Of a DNA stretch of 64,000 bases, positions 21,766 to 35,398 are shown in pieces. The notes beneath the pieces were generated by a model. That model searched no databases, was not told the origin of the DNA, and saw only the letters and a program-made list of their open reading frames with translations. Numbering within the stretch: position 1 is the first letter of the stretch; the number at the start of each line of letters is the position of its first letter. The stretch is from positions 143,906-207,905 of the forward strand of contig JALHMS010000002.1 in NCBI GenBank assembly GCA_022843925.1, read 5' to 3'. This stretch comes from Burkholderiales bacterium (GTDB lineage: Bacteria > Pseudomonadota > Gammaproteobacteria > Burkholderiales > Ga0077523). Both the position numbers and the translations under genes were made by a program.

Positions 21766-23622
21766 ATGAATCGATATCCCCTCTGGAAGTACCTGGTCAT
21801 CGCGATCGTGCTGGCCGTCGGATTCCTGTACGCCTCGCCCAACATCTTCGGGGAGGTGCCCGCGGTGCAGGTCTCTCCGTTGCAGCCGGGCGTCAAGGTC
21901 GACCCTGAGCTGATGTCCAAAGTGGAGGCGGCGCTTGCCCAGGACGGCGTGACCTCCACCGGCGGGCTGCTCGATCCGACCGGCCTCAAGATGAAGTTCG
22001 CCGACACCGACACGCAGCTGAAGGCGAAGGACATCATCCAGAAGGCCCTCGGCGAAGACTACGTGGTCGCCCTCAACCTGCTATCGAACGCACCGGAGTG
22101 GATGCGCTCCCTCAACATCCTCCCGATGTACCTCGGCCTCGATCTCCGCGGCGGCGTGCACTTCCTGCTGCAGGTCGACATGAACGGCGCCCTGTCGAAG
22201 GCGGCCGAGCGATACGTGGGTGACGTGCGTCAGCTGATGCGGGAGAAGGAGATCCGCTATGCGGGCGTGACCCGCGACGGCAGTGCGGTCCAGGTTCGCT
22301 ACCGCGACGAAGCCAACCGCGAGAAGGGCAAGGCGGCAATCGAGGCGAACATTCCCGGCGTCACCGTGAAGTCCCGCGAGGAGGGCAGCGACTTCTTCCT
22401 CGTGCTGACCCTCCGCCCCGAGACCCAGAAGAGCATCCAGGACTTCGCCGTCCAGCAGAACGTCACCACGCTCCGCAACCGCGTGAACGAGCTGGGCGTC
22501 GCCGAACCGATCGTCCAGCAGGCCGGCGTCGACCGCATCGTGGTCCAGCTGCCGGGCGTGCAGGACACGACGCGCGCCAAGGACATCCTGGGTCGCACGG
22601 CCACGCTGGAGATCCGGATGGTCGACGAGGAAGCCATGCAGTCGGGCATCCCGGCGGCGGGCAGCGAGGAGTTCACCGAGCGCCGTCGCGACGGCACGTC
22701 GAGCAAGGTGTTCGTGAAGCGCCAGGTGGTCGTGACCGGCGAGCGGATCACCGACGCCGCACCGACGTTCGACCAGAACCAGCGCCCGGCCGTGTCGGTG
22801 TCGCTCGACAGCGCGGGCGGCCGGATCATGCGGGACCTCACCCGCGAGAACGTCGGCAAGCTGATGGCGATCATCCTCTTCGAGCGGAAGAACGGGCGCG
22901 ACGTCGGCGAACCCATCTCGGTTGCGCGGATCCAGGGCGAGTTCTCCAACCGCTTCCAGATCACGGGGATGTTCTCCGCCGAGGAGACCACCAAGCTTGC
23001 GCTGCTGCTGCGCGCCGGCTCGCTCGCGGCGCCGATGGACTTCGTCGAGGAGCGCACCGTTGGGCCGAGCCTCGGCGCCGAGAACATCGAGAAGGGATGG
23101 AAGTCGACCCTGATCGGATTCGCTGCGATCGCCATCTTCATGATCATCTACTACATGCTGTTCGGCATCGTGTCGGTGACGGCGCTCGCCGTGAACCTCG
23201 TGCTCCTGGTGTCGCTGCTGTCGATGCTGCAGGCGACGCTCACCCTGCCGGGCATCGCGGCCATCGCGCTGACGCTCGGCATGGCGATCGACGCGAACGT
23301 GCTCATCAACGAGCGGATCCGCGAGGAGCTGCGCAGCGGGACGACGCCGCAGGCGGCCATCGCCGCCGGCTACGAACGGGCGTGGGCCACGATTCTCGAC
23401 TCGAACATCACGACCCTCATCGCGGGTGTCGCGCTGTTCATGTTCGGCAGCGGGCCCGTGCGCGGTTTCGCGGTGGTCCACTGTCTCGGCATCCTGACCT
23501 CGATGTTCAGCGCGGTCCTGGTGTCGCGCGCGATCGTCAATCTGGTCTACGGCGGCCGGCGCAAGCTGGACAAGGTCTCGATCGGCAACACCGACTGGCA
23601 CAAGCGGGCGTCGGCGGCCTGA
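21766..23622 (+). CDS. secD: Protein translocase subunit SecD
   Basis: 618 aa from ATG 21766 (MNRYPLWKYLVI...); 24 further upstream bases are open but add no homology. Large periplasmic region after the first helix, with LGLDLRGGVHFLLQVD around residue 124, then a five-helix RND-like membrane half containing GMAIDANVLINERIREEL. Uses the proton motive force to assist SecYEG-mediated export. Lies 46 bases after yajC and 30 bases before secF. Confidence 0.97.
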   Translation: MNRYPLWKYLVIAIVLAVGFLYASPNIFGEVPAVQVSPLQPGVKVDPELMSKVEAALAQDGVTSTGGLLDPTGLKMKFADTDTQLKAKDIIQKALGEDYVVALNLLSNAPEWMRSLNILPMYLGLDLRGGVHFLLQVDMNGALSKAAERYVGDVRQLMREKEIRYAGVTRDGSAVQVRYRDEANREKGKAAIEANIPGVTVKSREEGSDFFLVLTLRPETQKSIQDFAVQQNVTTLRNRVNELGVAEPIVQQAGVDRIVVQLPGVQDTTRAKDILGRTATLEIRMVDEEAMQSGIPAAGSEEFTERRRDGTSSKVFVKRQVVVTGERITDAAPTFDQNQRPAVSVSLDSAGGRIMRDLTRENVGKLMAIILFERKNGRDVGEPISVARIQGEFSNRFQITGMFSAEETTKLALLLRAGSLAAPMDFVEERTVGPSLGAENIEKGWKSTLIGFAAIAIFMIIYYMLFGIVSVTALAVNLVLLVSLLSMLQATLTLPGIAAIALTLGMAIDANVLINERIREELRSGTTPQAAIAAGYERAWATILDSNITTLIAGVALFMFGSGPVRGFAVVHCLGILTSMFSAVLVSRAIVNLVYGGRRKLDKVSIGNTDWHKRASAA

Positions 23623-23652
23623 CGGCCCCCTGGCCCCAACGAGGAAACTGCC

Positions 23653-24582
23653 ATGGAATTCTTCCGGATCCGGAAAGACATACCGTTCATGCGGTATGCG
23701 CCCCTGTTCAACATCATCTCGTTGATCACCTTCGTGCTCGCCGTCTTCTTCCTCCTGACACGAGGGCTGCACCTCGGCGTCGAGTTCACCGGCGGCACGG
23801 TGATGGAGGTCGGCTACAGCCAGGCCGTCGACATCGAACGGCTGCGTGGCGTGGTCGAGAAGGCCGGTTATCCCGAGGCCACGGTGCAGACGTTCGGCAG
23901 TTCGCAGACGGCGCTCATCCGTCTGCCCAGCAAACCCAAGGTGTCCGGGGCCGACATCTCCACGGCCGTGCTCGCTGCCCTGGCAGCCGACGATGCGGGC
24001 GTCGATCTGCGACGGGTGGACTTCGTGGGTTCGCAGGTGGGTCGCGAGCTGGTGGAGAACGGGCTCATCGCGCTTGCGCTGGTGGCGCTGGGCATCGTGC
24101 TCTACCTCTGGCTGCGCTTCGAATGGAAATTCGGTGTGGCGGCGATCATCGCGAACCTGCATGACGTGGTGATCATTCTCGGGTTCTTCGCGCTGTTCCA
24201 GTGGGAGTTCTCCCTGCCCGTGCTGGCAGCGGTGCTCGCCGTGCTCGGCTACTCCGTGAACGAATCGGTCGTCGTCTTCGACCGGGTCCGCGAGAACTTC
24301 CGCAAGATGCGCAAGGCGAGCGTGCCCGAGGTCATCAACAGCGCCATAACGAGCACGATCTCGCGGACCATCATCACCCATGGTTCCACGCAGCTGATGG
24401 TCACGTCGATCCTGTTCTTCGGCGGCGACACGCTCTTCTACTTTGCCCTCGCGCTCACGATCGGGATCCTGTTCGGCATCTACTCGTCGGTGCTCGTCGC
24501 GAGCCCGCTCGTCATGTACATGGGCATCAAGCGCGAGGATCTCGTGAAGCCCGAGCGCAAACGCGAGGAAGCGGTCGTCTGA
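23653..24582 (+). CDS. secF: Protein translocase subunit SecF
   Basis: 309 aa, typical for a separate SecF. Starts MEFFRIRKDIPFMRYA with the first membrane helix directly after, then the GVEFTGGTVMEVGYS motif and a C-terminal membrane half containing GYSVNESVVVFDRVRENFR. Partner of SecD in the membrane; follows secD with an AGGAAAC ribosome-binding stretch. Confidence 0.97.
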   Translation: MEFFRIRKDIPFMRYAPLFNIISLITFVLAVFFLLTRGLHLGVEFTGGTVMEVGYSQAVDIERLRGVVEKAGYPEATVQTFGSSQTALIRLPSKPKVSGADISTAVLAALAADDAGVDLRRVDFVGSQVGRELVENGLIALALVALGIVLYLWLRFEWKFGVAAIIANLHDVVIILGFFALFQWEFSLPVLAAVLAVLGYSVNESVVVFDRVRENFRKMRKASVPEVINSAITSTISRTIITHGSTQLMVTSILFFGGDTLFYFALALTIGILFGIYSSVLVASPLVMYMGIKREDLVKPERKREEAVV

Positions 24583-24601
24583 CCGCCGGAGACCACCCGA
24601 C

Positions 24602-25240
<639 letters not shown>

Positions 25241-25295
25241 TGTCCGGCGCCGTCGATTCGTTCGCGCCTGCTGATCGCCGTCCGCGCGCCTGTTG

Positions 25296-26696
<1,401 letters not shown>

Positions 26697-26734
26697 CTAG
26701 CGGATAGGGGTTCGCGCCCGACCCCTACAATCCG

Positions 26735-27331
26735 ATGATGTCGCTCGAAGAGACTCTGCAGGAGGCCCGTGGATGCCGCGTGTGTGCGCGCCACTTTCTC
26801 CACGCGCCGCGGCCCGTGGTCCGGGCGACGCGGAGTGCCAGGCTGCTCATCGTCGGACAGGCACCGGGGCGCCGGGTCCACGAGAGCGGGATCCCTTGGA
26901 ACGACCCGTCGGGCGATCGTCTTCGCACATGGCTCGCGCTCCCGCGCGAGGAGTTCTACGACGAGTCGCGCGTGGCCATCGTGCCGATGGGGCTCTGCTA
27001 TCCGGGGACGGTGGACGGCGCCGACCTGCCGCCGCGGCCGGAGTGCGCGCCGCTCTGGCAAGCGCGGATCCGGTCGCAGCTTCCGGCGATCGGACTCACG
27101 CTGCTCGTCGGTGCCTATGCGCAGGCCTTCCACCTTGGCAGGCGCAGACGGCAGGGCATGACCGAAACCGTCCGGAGTTTCGGCGACTACCTGCCCGAGT
27201 TCATGCCGCTGCCCCATCCGAGCTGGCGGAACACAGCGTGGCTGCGGCGAAACGGCTGGTTCGAGGACGAGCTGCTGCCGGTGCTTCGCGCGAGAGTGCG
27301 GGTGCTGATGGATCGGTCAGGCGGCGGCTGA
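26735..27331 (+). CDS. Uracil-DNA-glycosylase-like 4Fe-4S protein
   Basis: 198 aa. Four cysteines spaced C14-x2-C17-x70-C88-x15-C104, the arrangement known for 4Fe-4S family-4 UDGs. Motif A is GQAPG (41-45), with Gln where classical family-4 enzymes have the catalytic Glu (GEAPG); motif B is HPSWRN (161-166). Probably a base-excision enzyme, but activity on uracil is not assured given the Gln. A TACAAT hexamer at 26726-26731 sits only 3 bases before the first ATG, so the message could be leaderless; the second ATG at 26738 is an alternative start. Its 3' end overlaps mnmA by 15 bases, tail to tail. Confidence 0.8.
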   Translation: MMSLEETLQEARGCRVCARHFLHAPRPVVRATRSARLLIVGQAPGRRVHESGIPWNDPSGDRLRTWLALPREEFYDESRVAIVPMGLCYPGTVDGADLPPRPECAPLWQARIRSQLPAIGLTLLVGAYAQAFHLGRRRRQGMTETVRSFGDYLPEFMPLPHPSWRNTAWLRRNGWFEDELLPVLRARVRVLMDRSGGG

Positions 27332-28423
27332 CAGCGTGTCTTGCGGGAGTGCGCGCTCGATCACGCCACCGCCCAGGCAGACGTCCCCCCGGTAGAGCAC
27401 CACCGACTGGCCCGGGGTGATGGCCCACTGCGGCTCGTCGAACGCGACCGTGAGATGCCCGCCCGACGGGTCGAGGGCAAATCGACAGGTGGCGTCGCCC
27501 TGGCGGTAGCGGGTCTTCGCACCGTAGTCCCGCGACGGATCGGGCGCCGCGCCCGCGATCCATGAGAGGTCGAGCGCTTCCAGCGCCGGTGCGGCGAGGC
27601 GGGGGTGATCGTGCCCCTGGACGACGACGAGGCGATTCGCCGGGAGGTCCTTGTCGGCGACGTACCAGGGCAACCCTTCGCCCCCGATGCCGAGGCCCTG
27701 ACGCTGGCCGATCGTGTAGTACATGAGGCCCATGTGCCGGCCGACGATACGCCCCTCGGGGGTGACCATGTCGCCGGGCTCGCGGGGCAGGTAACGGTTG
27801 AGGAAGTCCCGGAACGGCCTCTCGCCGATGAAGCAGATGCCCGTGGAGTCTTTCTTCGCGTGGTTCGGCAGGCCGATGCGCTCGGCGAGGGCGCGGACGT
27901 CGCGCTTCTGCCAACCGGCCAGCGGGAAGAGGGTGCGACCGAGTTGCCGCTGATCCAGGCGGTGGAGGAAGTAGCTCTGGTCCTTCGTGCGGTCCGCGGC
28001 ACGCAGCAGTTCGAACGTCCCGTCGGCAGCCTGCCGGACGCCGGCGTAGTGCCCGGTGGCGATATGGCCGGCGCCCAGGGCGATGGCGTGATCGAGGAAT
28101 GCCTCGAACTTGATCTCGCTGTTGCAAAGGACGTCCGGATTCGGCGTGCGGCCGGCGCGGTACTCGGCGAGGAAGCGGCTGAACACACGCTCGCGATACT
28201 CGGCGGCGAAATTCACGGCATCCACTTCGATCCCGATGACGTCCGCCACCGAGACGGCGTCGACGAGATCCGCGCGCGAAGTGCAGTACTCGTCGGTGTC
28301 GTCGTCCTCCCAGTTCTTCATGAAGAGGCCGATGACGTCGTAACCGGCTTCCTTGAGCAGCCAGGCGGCGACAGCGGAATCCACGCCGCCGGAGAGGCCG
28401 ACGACGACGCGTTCGCGGGTCAT
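27317..28423 (-). CDS. mnmA: tRNA-specific 2-thiouridylase MnmA
   Basis: 368 aa. Thiolates uridine-34 of Lys, Glu and Gln tRNAs. PP-loop SGGVDS at 11-16; catalytic cysteines C100 ([11 protein letters not shown]) and C197 (STGICFIGE); GHYAG and DQSYFLHRL are also present. Its ATG overlaps the nudix stop in an ATGA (28420-28423), so it is the last gene of the marC-nudix-mnmA operon. Confidence 0.96.
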   Translation of the reverse strand: MTRERVVVGLSGGVDSAVAAWLLKEAGYDVIGLFMKNWEDDDTDEYCTSRADLVDAVSVADVIGIEVDAVNFAAEYRERVFSRFLAEYRAGRTPNPDVLCNSEIKFEAFLDHAIALGAGHIATGHYAGVRQAADGTFELLRAADRTKDQSYFLHRLDQRQLGRTLFPLAGWQKRDVRALAERIGLPNHAKKDSTGICFIGERPFRDFLNRYLPREPGDMVTPEGRIVGRHMGLMYYTIGQRQGLGIGGEGLPWYVADKDLPANRLVVVQGHDHPRLAAPALEALDLSWIAGAAPDPSRDYGAKTRYRQGDATCRFALDPSGGHLTVAFDEPQWAITPGQSVVLYRGDVCLGGGVIERALPQDTLSAAA

Positions 28424-28866
28424 GGGTAGTGCACCAGAAGGTCGAGGGGGTGGTGGCGGCCCGCCAGGTGATCGTCGATGCAGCGGAGGACGAGCCCGTT
28501 CCGATGGCGTGGCGTCTCGGCGACGAGTTCGTCGCGGGTCATCCAGAGTGTGCGCAGGATGCCGTGGTCCAGGGGGCGGTCCGCCTCGTGACTTATGAGG
28601 CGTCCGGAGAACGCGAAGCGCAGATAGACGACGTCGGTGCCAGGGCGCGGCCAGCGGTAGATGCCGATCAGATGCTCGAGGGCGACGTGGCAGGCGGTCT
28701 CCTCCAGCGTCTCGCGGACCGCGGCCTCGACGAGGGATTCGTCGGACTCGAAATGCCCCGCGGGCTGATTGATGCGGATGCCTTCGTCGGTCTCCTCCTC
28801 GACCATCAGGAAGCGCCCTTCGCGTTCGACGACCACGGCGACCGTGGCATGCGGTGTCCAGATCAT
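28420..28866 (-). CDS. Nudix hydrolase, NudJ-like
   Basis: 148 aa from ATG 28866. Complete Nudix box from G37 ([20 protein letters not shown]) with the REtxEE catalytic helix. NudJ, often found next to mnmA, hydrolyses nucleoside di/triphosphates and HMP-pyrophosphate; the substrate here is inferred from that context. ATGA overlaps tie it to marC upstream (28863-28866) and mnmA downstream (28420-28423). Confidence 0.9.
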   Translation of the reverse strand: MIWTPHATVAVVVEREGRFLMVEEETDEGIRINQPAGHFESDESLVEAAVRETLEETACHVALEHLIGIYRWPRPGTDVVYLRFAFSGRLISHEADRPLDHGILRTLWMTRDELVAETPRHRNGLVLRCIDDHLAGRHHPLDLLVHYP

Positions 28867-29504
28867 GTCTTGGCTCCCAGCCCGGGAAACAGTTCCAGCA
28901 GGCCTTGTGCGATGAATTCGACGGCGAGGGCGGCCAGGACCAGGCCCATGATCCGGGTGACGATGTTCATGCCTGTCGTGCCGAGGCGACGGGACACGCG
29001 GGTGGCGACCAGCAAGGTCATCCAGACGGTCACGGCGATGAGCGCTGCGGGCAGGAGCAACTCGAAGCGGAAACCGACACCGGGCACGCCATGGGTGGCG
29101 ATGATCATCGTACTGATGGATCCTGGTCCGGCCAGGAGCGGGATGCCCAAAGGGACGACGGCGACCGCGTGACGATCGACGGTCTCGCGCTCCTCCGCGG
29201 GGGTCTGCCGGATCCCGCTCTCGCGGGCCTCCATCATCGAAATCGCGAGCAGCATGAGGAGGATTCCTCCGCCGACCTGGAAAGAGGGGATCCCGATCCC
29301 GAAGAAGTCCAGGAGGCTGGTTCCGACGAGCGCCGACGTTCCGAGGACCGTGAACACGGTGATGGCCACGGTCCGCGCCGTCCGTCGCTGCTCGGCAGGC
29401 GTCCATCCGGCGGTGGTTCCGACGTACATCGGAACGCCACCCACCGGATTGACGATGGCGAGGAGCGCGATGGTGATCTTGAAGAGTTCGGTCCAGTGAA
29501 GCAT
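28863..29504 (-). CDS. MarC-family inner-membrane protein
   Basis: 213 aa from ATG 29504 ([20 protein letters not shown]). About six hydrophobic helices; the family stretches [12 protein letters not shown] and [14 protein letters not shown] are present. MarC proteins are UPF0056 membrane proteins of uncertain function; the old antibiotic-resistance role is not well supported. The frame is open to 29684 but the extra N-terminus lacks MarC sequence. No clear Shine-Dalgarno precedes 29504. First gene of a three-gene operon with nudix and mnmA. Confidence 0.87.
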   Translation of the reverse strand: MLHWTELFKITIALLAIVNPVGGVPMYVGTTAGWTPAEQRRTARTVAITVFTVLGTSALVGTSLLDFFGIGIPSFQVGGGILLMLLAISMMEARESGIRQTPAEERETVDRHAVAVVPLGIPLLAGPGSISTMIIATHGVPGVGFRFELLLPAALIAVTVWMTLLVATRVSRRLGTTGMNIVTRIMGLVLAALAVEFIAQGLLELFPGLGAKT

Positions 29505-30016
29505 GCGTGGGGGCAAGGCCGAGGCACGACCTGCCGGGAGGTCGGCGCGGTGTGGCGCCATGACCCTCCGAGCAGGCGATCCTGCGAACCCGCTGTACCT
29601 TCCTCGATTCGGTGGAATGGGGTGGCGTGGGAGCGCGTGCAGCAAAGGCGCGATCGCCGCGGGGGCGGGGCAGGGTGCTGGCATCCACTCCGGCAGTCCG
29701 GCGATCGTCCTCGCCTGGGTGTCTTGCTTCCTTTCCTACGGGCAACGGGTACCCGGTCGACCGAGAATAAGTGGAACCCATCGGAGCCGTCAAAGCGCAG
29801 CGTCACTGCGGCGAGGGACCTGGTGCCATAACGGTGCACAGCAGCCCGCAGACGTGCCCTGCGCCGGTGGTCCGGGTGTGTCGACTTCCCTTACGTTGAT
29901 CGGCCAATCGCGCGGCTTTCGAACTCCAAATACCTGATAGCGGTGAGTTTTCGATTGCCGGTCCGAATAATGCTCACAAAGCGGCATCTTCGAATGCTCG
30001 CATTGGATTTCGCCCC
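29505..30016. other. Intergenic region between marC and PEP-CTERM gene
   Basis: About 510 bases between divergent genes. I see no tRNA, conserved small ORF or terminator. Base composition falls toward A/T in the last 130 bases, in front of the PEP-CTERM gene. No sigma-54 -24/-12 pair and no CTAAC-N5-GTTAG palindrome like that before the second PEP-CTERM gene was found. Confidence 0.5.
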
Positions 30017-30787
30017 ATGAAGACTCTGAACAGATCTCTTGCTGCCGCCTTCATCCTGACAGGCGCCGTACTGTGCGCACCTGCCCAGGCGATGCCGACC
30101 TGCGCTACCGCAATCGGGATGACGATCACCCCGCCGGCCGGCACCGCGCAGTCCCCGGATACCGGTGCGTGTCTCGACATCACTGGTGGTTACAACTGGG
30201 CCTACTCGGGGTACTCCGATGCCGAGAAGCTGGCCTTCAGGCAACTGCTTGCCGCCGCCTGGGGCGGTAGTGCGGACGACTGGGTCTACCTCAACGAGAT
30301 CGATGGTCGCTCCGATAGCATCAGCGACGGATTGTTTCCTCCCGATCGCTTCGATTCCTTCGACGTCTGGACGAACGGTCAGGTCGGATCCGGCGCGGGG
30401 GCTGGCGGCACCTTCAGTGTCAGCATCATCGCGGAACCCACTCTGCAGACGCCGTTCGAGGCGAAGCGCATGGACATCGTCGGCGTGATGAAGCCCAACG
30501 AGGCGGCGAACCCGGGCAACAACAGCCAGCGCGGTACCTTTGTCGACTCGGTACTCGCCTACCTCTTCTCAGGGGTGGAAATCACCCAGCGCGGCGAAAT
30601 GACGGGGACGTTCGATTTCCGTTCGAGCACGACGGCGCCGGCTGACTACCTCTATTCCGGTCTGGGTTTCTTCGGTCGAGTGGCTGCCACCGTGAATCCG
30701 ACCCCTGTCCCCGAACCCGGCGTCCTTGCGTTGCTCGGGGTCGCAGCCCTTGGCGCCTCGGTTGCACTCCGTAAGCGTGGTGCCTGA
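30017..30787 (+). CDS. PEP-CTERM sorting-domain protein, function unknown
   Basis: 256 aa. Signal peptide about 1-25 (MKTLNRSLAAAFILTGAVLC, cleavage near APAQA). The C-terminus has the full exosortase signal: VPEP motif in TPVPEPGVLALLG, a hydrophobic helix, and the basic tail ALRKRGA. Such proteins are cleaved by EpsH/exosortase and displayed outside the cell, often in exopolysaccharide-producing Gram-negatives. The central 190 residues match nothing I recognise. ATG 30017 lacks a strong Shine-Dalgarno. Followed by an intrinsic terminator. Confidence 0.85.
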   Translation: MKTLNRSLAAAFILTGAVLCAPAQAMPTCATAIGMTITPPAGTAQSPDTGACLDITGGYNWAYSGYSDAEKLAFRQLLAAAWGGSADDWVYLNEIDGRSDSISDGLFPPDRFDSFDVWTNGQVGSGAGAGGTFSVSIIAEPTLQTPFEAKRMDIVGVMKPNEAANPGNNSQRGTFVDSVLAYLFSGVEITQRGEMTGTFDFRSSTTAPADYLYSGLGFFGRVAATVNPTPVPEPGVLALLGVAALGASVALRKRGA

Positions 30788-30806
30788 GCGCTTCCACTGA
30801 CCCGAT

Positions 30807-31415
30807 CTACGGCCTGGTCCCGCGACGAAAAACCCGCCCTGTGGCGGGTTTCTCTTTTGGGGGCGCGTCGGGCAGAGGAAGCGCCTCCCGCCATCCGCCC
30901 GGCGCCAATCCGTCCAGATCGTATGGGCCGATGCGTGTCCTGATCAGCCGAAGCGTCGGGACGCCGACGGCGGCGGTCATCCGCCGAACCTGTCGATTGC
31001 GCCCTTCGCGCAGCACCAGTTCGATCCAACTCGTCGGGATGTGTCTTCGGTAGCGGACAGGGGGATCGCGAGGCCATAGCCACCCGGGTTCCGCGACGCG
31101 GCGGGCGTCTGCGGGACGTGTCTTGAAGTCACCGAGCTCCACGCCATGGCGAAGTCGTACAAGTGCCTCGTCGGTGGGCTCGCCTTCGACCTGAGCCAGG
31201 TAGGTCTTCGGGAGCTTGTGCCTGGGGTCCGCAATGCGTGCCTGCAGGGCGCCGTCGTCGGTCAGCAACAGCAGGCCTTCGCTATCGGCATCCAGTCGAC
31301 CCGCCGGGTAGACACCGGGGACATCGACGTAGTCCTTCAAGGTACGGGTGCCCCCCGACCCGGTGAACAGGCTCTGCACCCCGTGGGGCTTGTTGAGCAG
31401 GATCACCCGGGTCAT
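30807..31415 (-). CDS. RsuA/RluE-family rRNA pseudouridine synthase
   Basis: 202 aa from ATG 31415 ([13 protein letters not shown]); a TTG at 31454 would overlap aceB and is less likely. The catalytic motif [17 protein letters not shown] has D42 as nucleophile; [24 protein letters not shown] is the family C-terminal stretch. No S4 domain, which fits RluE (23S U2457) rather than RsuA. Starts 19 bases after the aceB stop, so probably cotranscribed with aceB. Oddly, the last codons cover an intrinsic terminator hairpin. Confidence 0.88.
   Translation of the reverse strand: MTRVILLNKPHGVQSLFTGSGGTRTLKDYVDVPGVYPAGRLDADSEGLLLLTDDGALQARIADPRHKLPKTYLAQVEGEPTDEALVRLRHGVELGDFKTRPADARRVAEPGWLWPRDPPVRYRRHIPTSWIELVLREGRNRQVRRMTAAVGVPTLRLIRTRIGPYDLDGLAPGGWREALPLPDAPPKEKPATGRVFRRGTRP
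30828..30860. terminator. Bidirectional intrinsic terminator
   Basis: Perfect stem AACCCGCC/GGCGGGTT (30831-30838 with 30843-30850) around a 4-base loop, with a T-rich run on the plus side (30849-30858) and an A-run (30828-30832) that gives U5 on the minus strand. It ends the PEP-CTERM transcript. On the minus strand it lies upstream of the stop codon of the pseudouridine synthase at 30807. Confidence 0.85.
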
Positions 31416-31434
31416 CGAGGGGCTGCGGACGATG

Positions 31435-33051
31435 TCAGCGATGCTCGGACGCAATCACCCGGTCGTACGCGGGCAAAGTCAGGAACTCGGCGAAGTCCTC
31501 AGCCAACGTCAGTTCCTCGAACAGCTTGGCGCCCTCATCGTACTTTCCCGCTGCAAAACCCTTCTCGCCAAGGATCTGGCGAACCTTCGCGAGTTCCTCG
31601 GGAACGAGTAACTGAAACATCTCGCGCGTCACCTTCCTGCCGTCGTCCAGTACCCCCTTCGGGCTGCGGATCCAGTGCCAGATCTGGGCACGCGAGATTT
31701 CGGCGGTCGCGGCGTCCTCCATAAGGTTGAAGATCGGGACGCAGCCGGTGCCGGCGAGCCAGGCCCCGACGTACTGGATCCCGATATTGATGTTCATCCG
31801 AAGGCCGTTCTCGGTGATCGGGGCTTCCGGTTGGAAGTTCAGGAGGTCGGCAGCGGTGACCTTCACGTCGTCGCGCTGCTTGGCGATCTGGTTGGGCGTC
31901 TTCATCACGCGGTCGAAGGCCTCCTTCGCGATCGGCACCAAGGCCGGATGCGCCACCCAGGTGCCGTCGTGGCCGTCGGTGGCTTCGCGTTCCTTGTCCG
32001 CGCGCACCTTCGCCAGCGCGGCTTCGTTCGCCTCGGGATCGTTCTTGATCGGGATCTGGGCCGCCATGCCGCCCATCGCGAAGGCACCGCGGCGGTGGCA
32101 GGTCTTGATAAGCAGCTGCGAGTAGGCGCGCATGAACGGGCTGGTCATGGTCACGAGCCCGCGGTCGGCGAGGATGAAGCCGGGCTGCTTCTTGAACTTC
32201 TTGATGCACGAGAAGATGTAATCCCAGCGACCGCAGTTCAGGCCGGCCGAGTGATCGCGCAGTTCGTAGAGGATCTCGTCCATCTCGAACGTCGCCATGA
32301 TCGTCTCGATCAGGACGGTGGCCTTGACCGTGCCCACCGGGAACCCCAACTCCGTCTGCGCCAGCACGAAGGCGTCGTTCCAGAGTCGCGCCTCGAGATG
32401 GCTCTCCATCTTGGGCAGGTAAAGATAGATCCCGGACCCCTTGGCAACGCGGGTCGCCGCGTTGTGGAAGAAGTAGAGACCGAAATCGAACAAGCCACCC
32501 GAGACCGGCTTGCCGTCCACGCGCATGTGCTTCTCGTCGAGGTGCCAGCCGCGCGGACGCACCAACAGCGTGGCCACCTTATCCGCGAGCCGGTAGCTCT
32601 TACCTTCCGGACTGGTGAACGAGATCGTGCCCGCGATCGCATCGCGCATGTTGATCTGGCCTTGGATCTGGTTCGACCAGGTCGGCGTGGACGAGTCCTC
32701 GAAATCGGCCATGAACATGTTCGCCCCGGAGTTCAGGGCGTTGATGACCATCTTGCGGTCGGTGGGGCCGGTGATCTCGACACGGCGATCCTGCAGATCG
32801 GCCGGCACGGGTGCCACGCTCCATTGCGCTTCACGGATCTGGCGCGTCTCGGGGAGGAAGTCGGGCAGCTTTCCCGCGTCGAGTTCTGCTTGCCGTACCT
32901 TGCGACGCGCCAGCAGCTCATGTCGGCGGGTGTCGAGAGCGCGATGCAACATGGCGACGAAAGCGATCGCCTCGGGGGTGATGATCTGCGCGAACTCGGG
33001 CGTCACAGGCGCCAGGATTTCAATGCCCGGGCCAAAGGTCGGTGAGGTCAT
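31435..33051 (-). CDS. aceB: Malate synthase A
   Basis: 538 aa, the length of MSA-type enzymes (not the 720-aa GlcB type). Condenses glyoxylate with acetyl-CoA in the glyoxylate bypass. Recognisable stretches: [50 protein letters not shown] and [16 protein letters not shown]. Start ATG 33051 has GGAG nine bases upstream. It lies 128 bases downstream of aceA, separated from it by a terminator. Confidence 0.96.
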   Translation of the reverse strand: MTSPTFGPGIEILAPVTPEFAQIITPEAIAFVAMLHRALDTRRHELLARRKVRQAELDAGKLPDFLPETRQIREAQWSVAPVPADLQDRRVEITGPTDRKMVINALNSGANMFMADFEDSSTPTWSNQIQGQINMRDAIAGTISFTSPEGKSYRLADKVATLLVRPRGWHLDEKHMRVDGKPVSGGLFDFGLYFFHNAATRVAKGSGIYLYLPKMESHLEARLWNDAFVLAQTELGFPVGTVKATVLIETIMATFEMDEILYELRDHSAGLNCGRWDYIFSCIKKFKKQPGFILADRGLVTMTSPFMRAYSQLLIKTCHRRGAFAMGGMAAQIPIKNDPEANEAALAKVRADKEREATDGHDGTWVAHPALVPIAKEAFDRVMKTPNQIAKQRDDVKVTAADLLNFQPEAPITENGLRMNINIGIQYVGAWLAGTGCVPIFNLMEDAATAEISRAQIWHWIRSPKGVLDDGRKVTREMFQLLVPEELAKVRQILGEKGFAAGKYDEGAKLFEELTLAEDFAEFLTLPAYDRVIASEHR

Positions 33052-33129
33052 GGGTGTACTCCGTGAGGGTCGTAGGGGAACGAATTTTCCCGCATTATGG
33101 CATCAGATTTTGCCGGCTGGCACAGGTCG

Positions 33130-33157
33130 AAAAAAAACCGGACACCAGGGTGTCCGG
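33130..33157 (-). terminator. Intrinsic terminator after aceA
   Basis: Read on the minus strand: GC-rich stem CCGGACAC/GTGTCCGG (plus 33138-33145 with 33150-33157) followed by eight T. It sits between the aceA stop (33180) and aceB, so bypass genes are at least partly expressed separately. Confidence 0.88.
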
Positions 33158-33179
33158 GTTCCGGGTGATGCGTCGATCG

Positions 33180-34451
<1,272 letters not shown>

Positions 34452-34700
34452 TGGAATCTCCAGTCCGAGTTGAAAGTTGCGCTGGCTGAGGCGGATTAGC
34501 GATGGCCCTGTTGGACCATCGACGCCGAGGCTTCCTGCTGCGCTGCCAGAAGGCCCGCAGCGCAAGTTGCATGCGCGCTGCACCCAGTTGCACGAGGCGG
34601 CCAGAGATCAGGTCTGGCGGGCCAGGGAGATGATCGGGTCGTCGACCATTTCCGGAATGCCGACATTTCACCTTTGTCGAACACGGCACCGTGTGGAAGG

Positions 34701-34728
34701 AGTATACGATCGGTCTTGCGCGGTGCAA
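34701..34728 (-). promoter_or_regulatory. Possible sigma-70 promoter for aceA
   Basis: On the minus strand: TTGCAC (plus 34723-34728), 16-base spacer, TATACT (plus 34701-34706). Transcription would begin near 34694, leaving about 240 bases of leader before the TTG start. Position and hexamers are reasonable; not tested. Confidence 0.45.
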
Positions 34729-35398
34729 CAACAATGTCAGGATGTCGATTTCTATCAAAACATCAGGTGTTTGGGCGACCACCAACCCTCTATATTCCGC
34801 AATATGAAACGCGGTTTTGCTGTCTTGCGGCGTTTTCGAAGCGAGGGCCGATTGCGGTGCATTTCGGGGGATGGGTGCATGTTTTGAGGTGGGCGCATGG
34901 GACGACGGGGACCATGCCGGATCGGCGGTTTGCCGCAGCCCGGCCAGGGTTGCCGCAACAGGAGCGGTGTCGGGTCGGGTGTCTTGGGCGGTCTGTTGCC
35001 TTCGGGGTTTCTTTGAACGCGGGGCGAAAGCGAGACCCGGTGATCCCCGCGGCGCGAGGGAAGATTCTCGAGCCGGGTGATCAGAAACGAGCGCGATGTG
35101 CACGACGGGCTTTCCGAAGTGCATCGACTGCCGCCATCGGGTGCTGAGGGGGCGCTGACGGATGGATGGGCGACTCGCAGGTCGCCAACATTGGGCGCGT
35201 GGACTAAACTCCGACGCAACGAAACTACGGCGGGCAAACAACGGCGGGCAAGCAGATATCAGGCGCCTGTGATCGGGTGGGTGCGGCTCGGTCACAAGCG
35301 TCGGTCGGGCATCCGATGATCGAGATTGCCGCCCAGCAGTTCATCATCAGCGGCGTTGTACAGGTGGGCTCCACCCGCGGCCCCTCATGCAGCGGCGC

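Noticed and set aside
29880-30016. Sigma-54 promoter and CTAAC/GTTAG palindrome before the first PEP-CTERM gene
   Set aside because: Neither element is present at acceptable match, so the regulation proposed at 57.4 kb is not extended to it.
34477-34887. 136-codon plus-strand frame in the aceA/icd spacer
   Set aside because: No homology, no ribosome site, crosses the proposed aceA promoter; composition looks non-coding.
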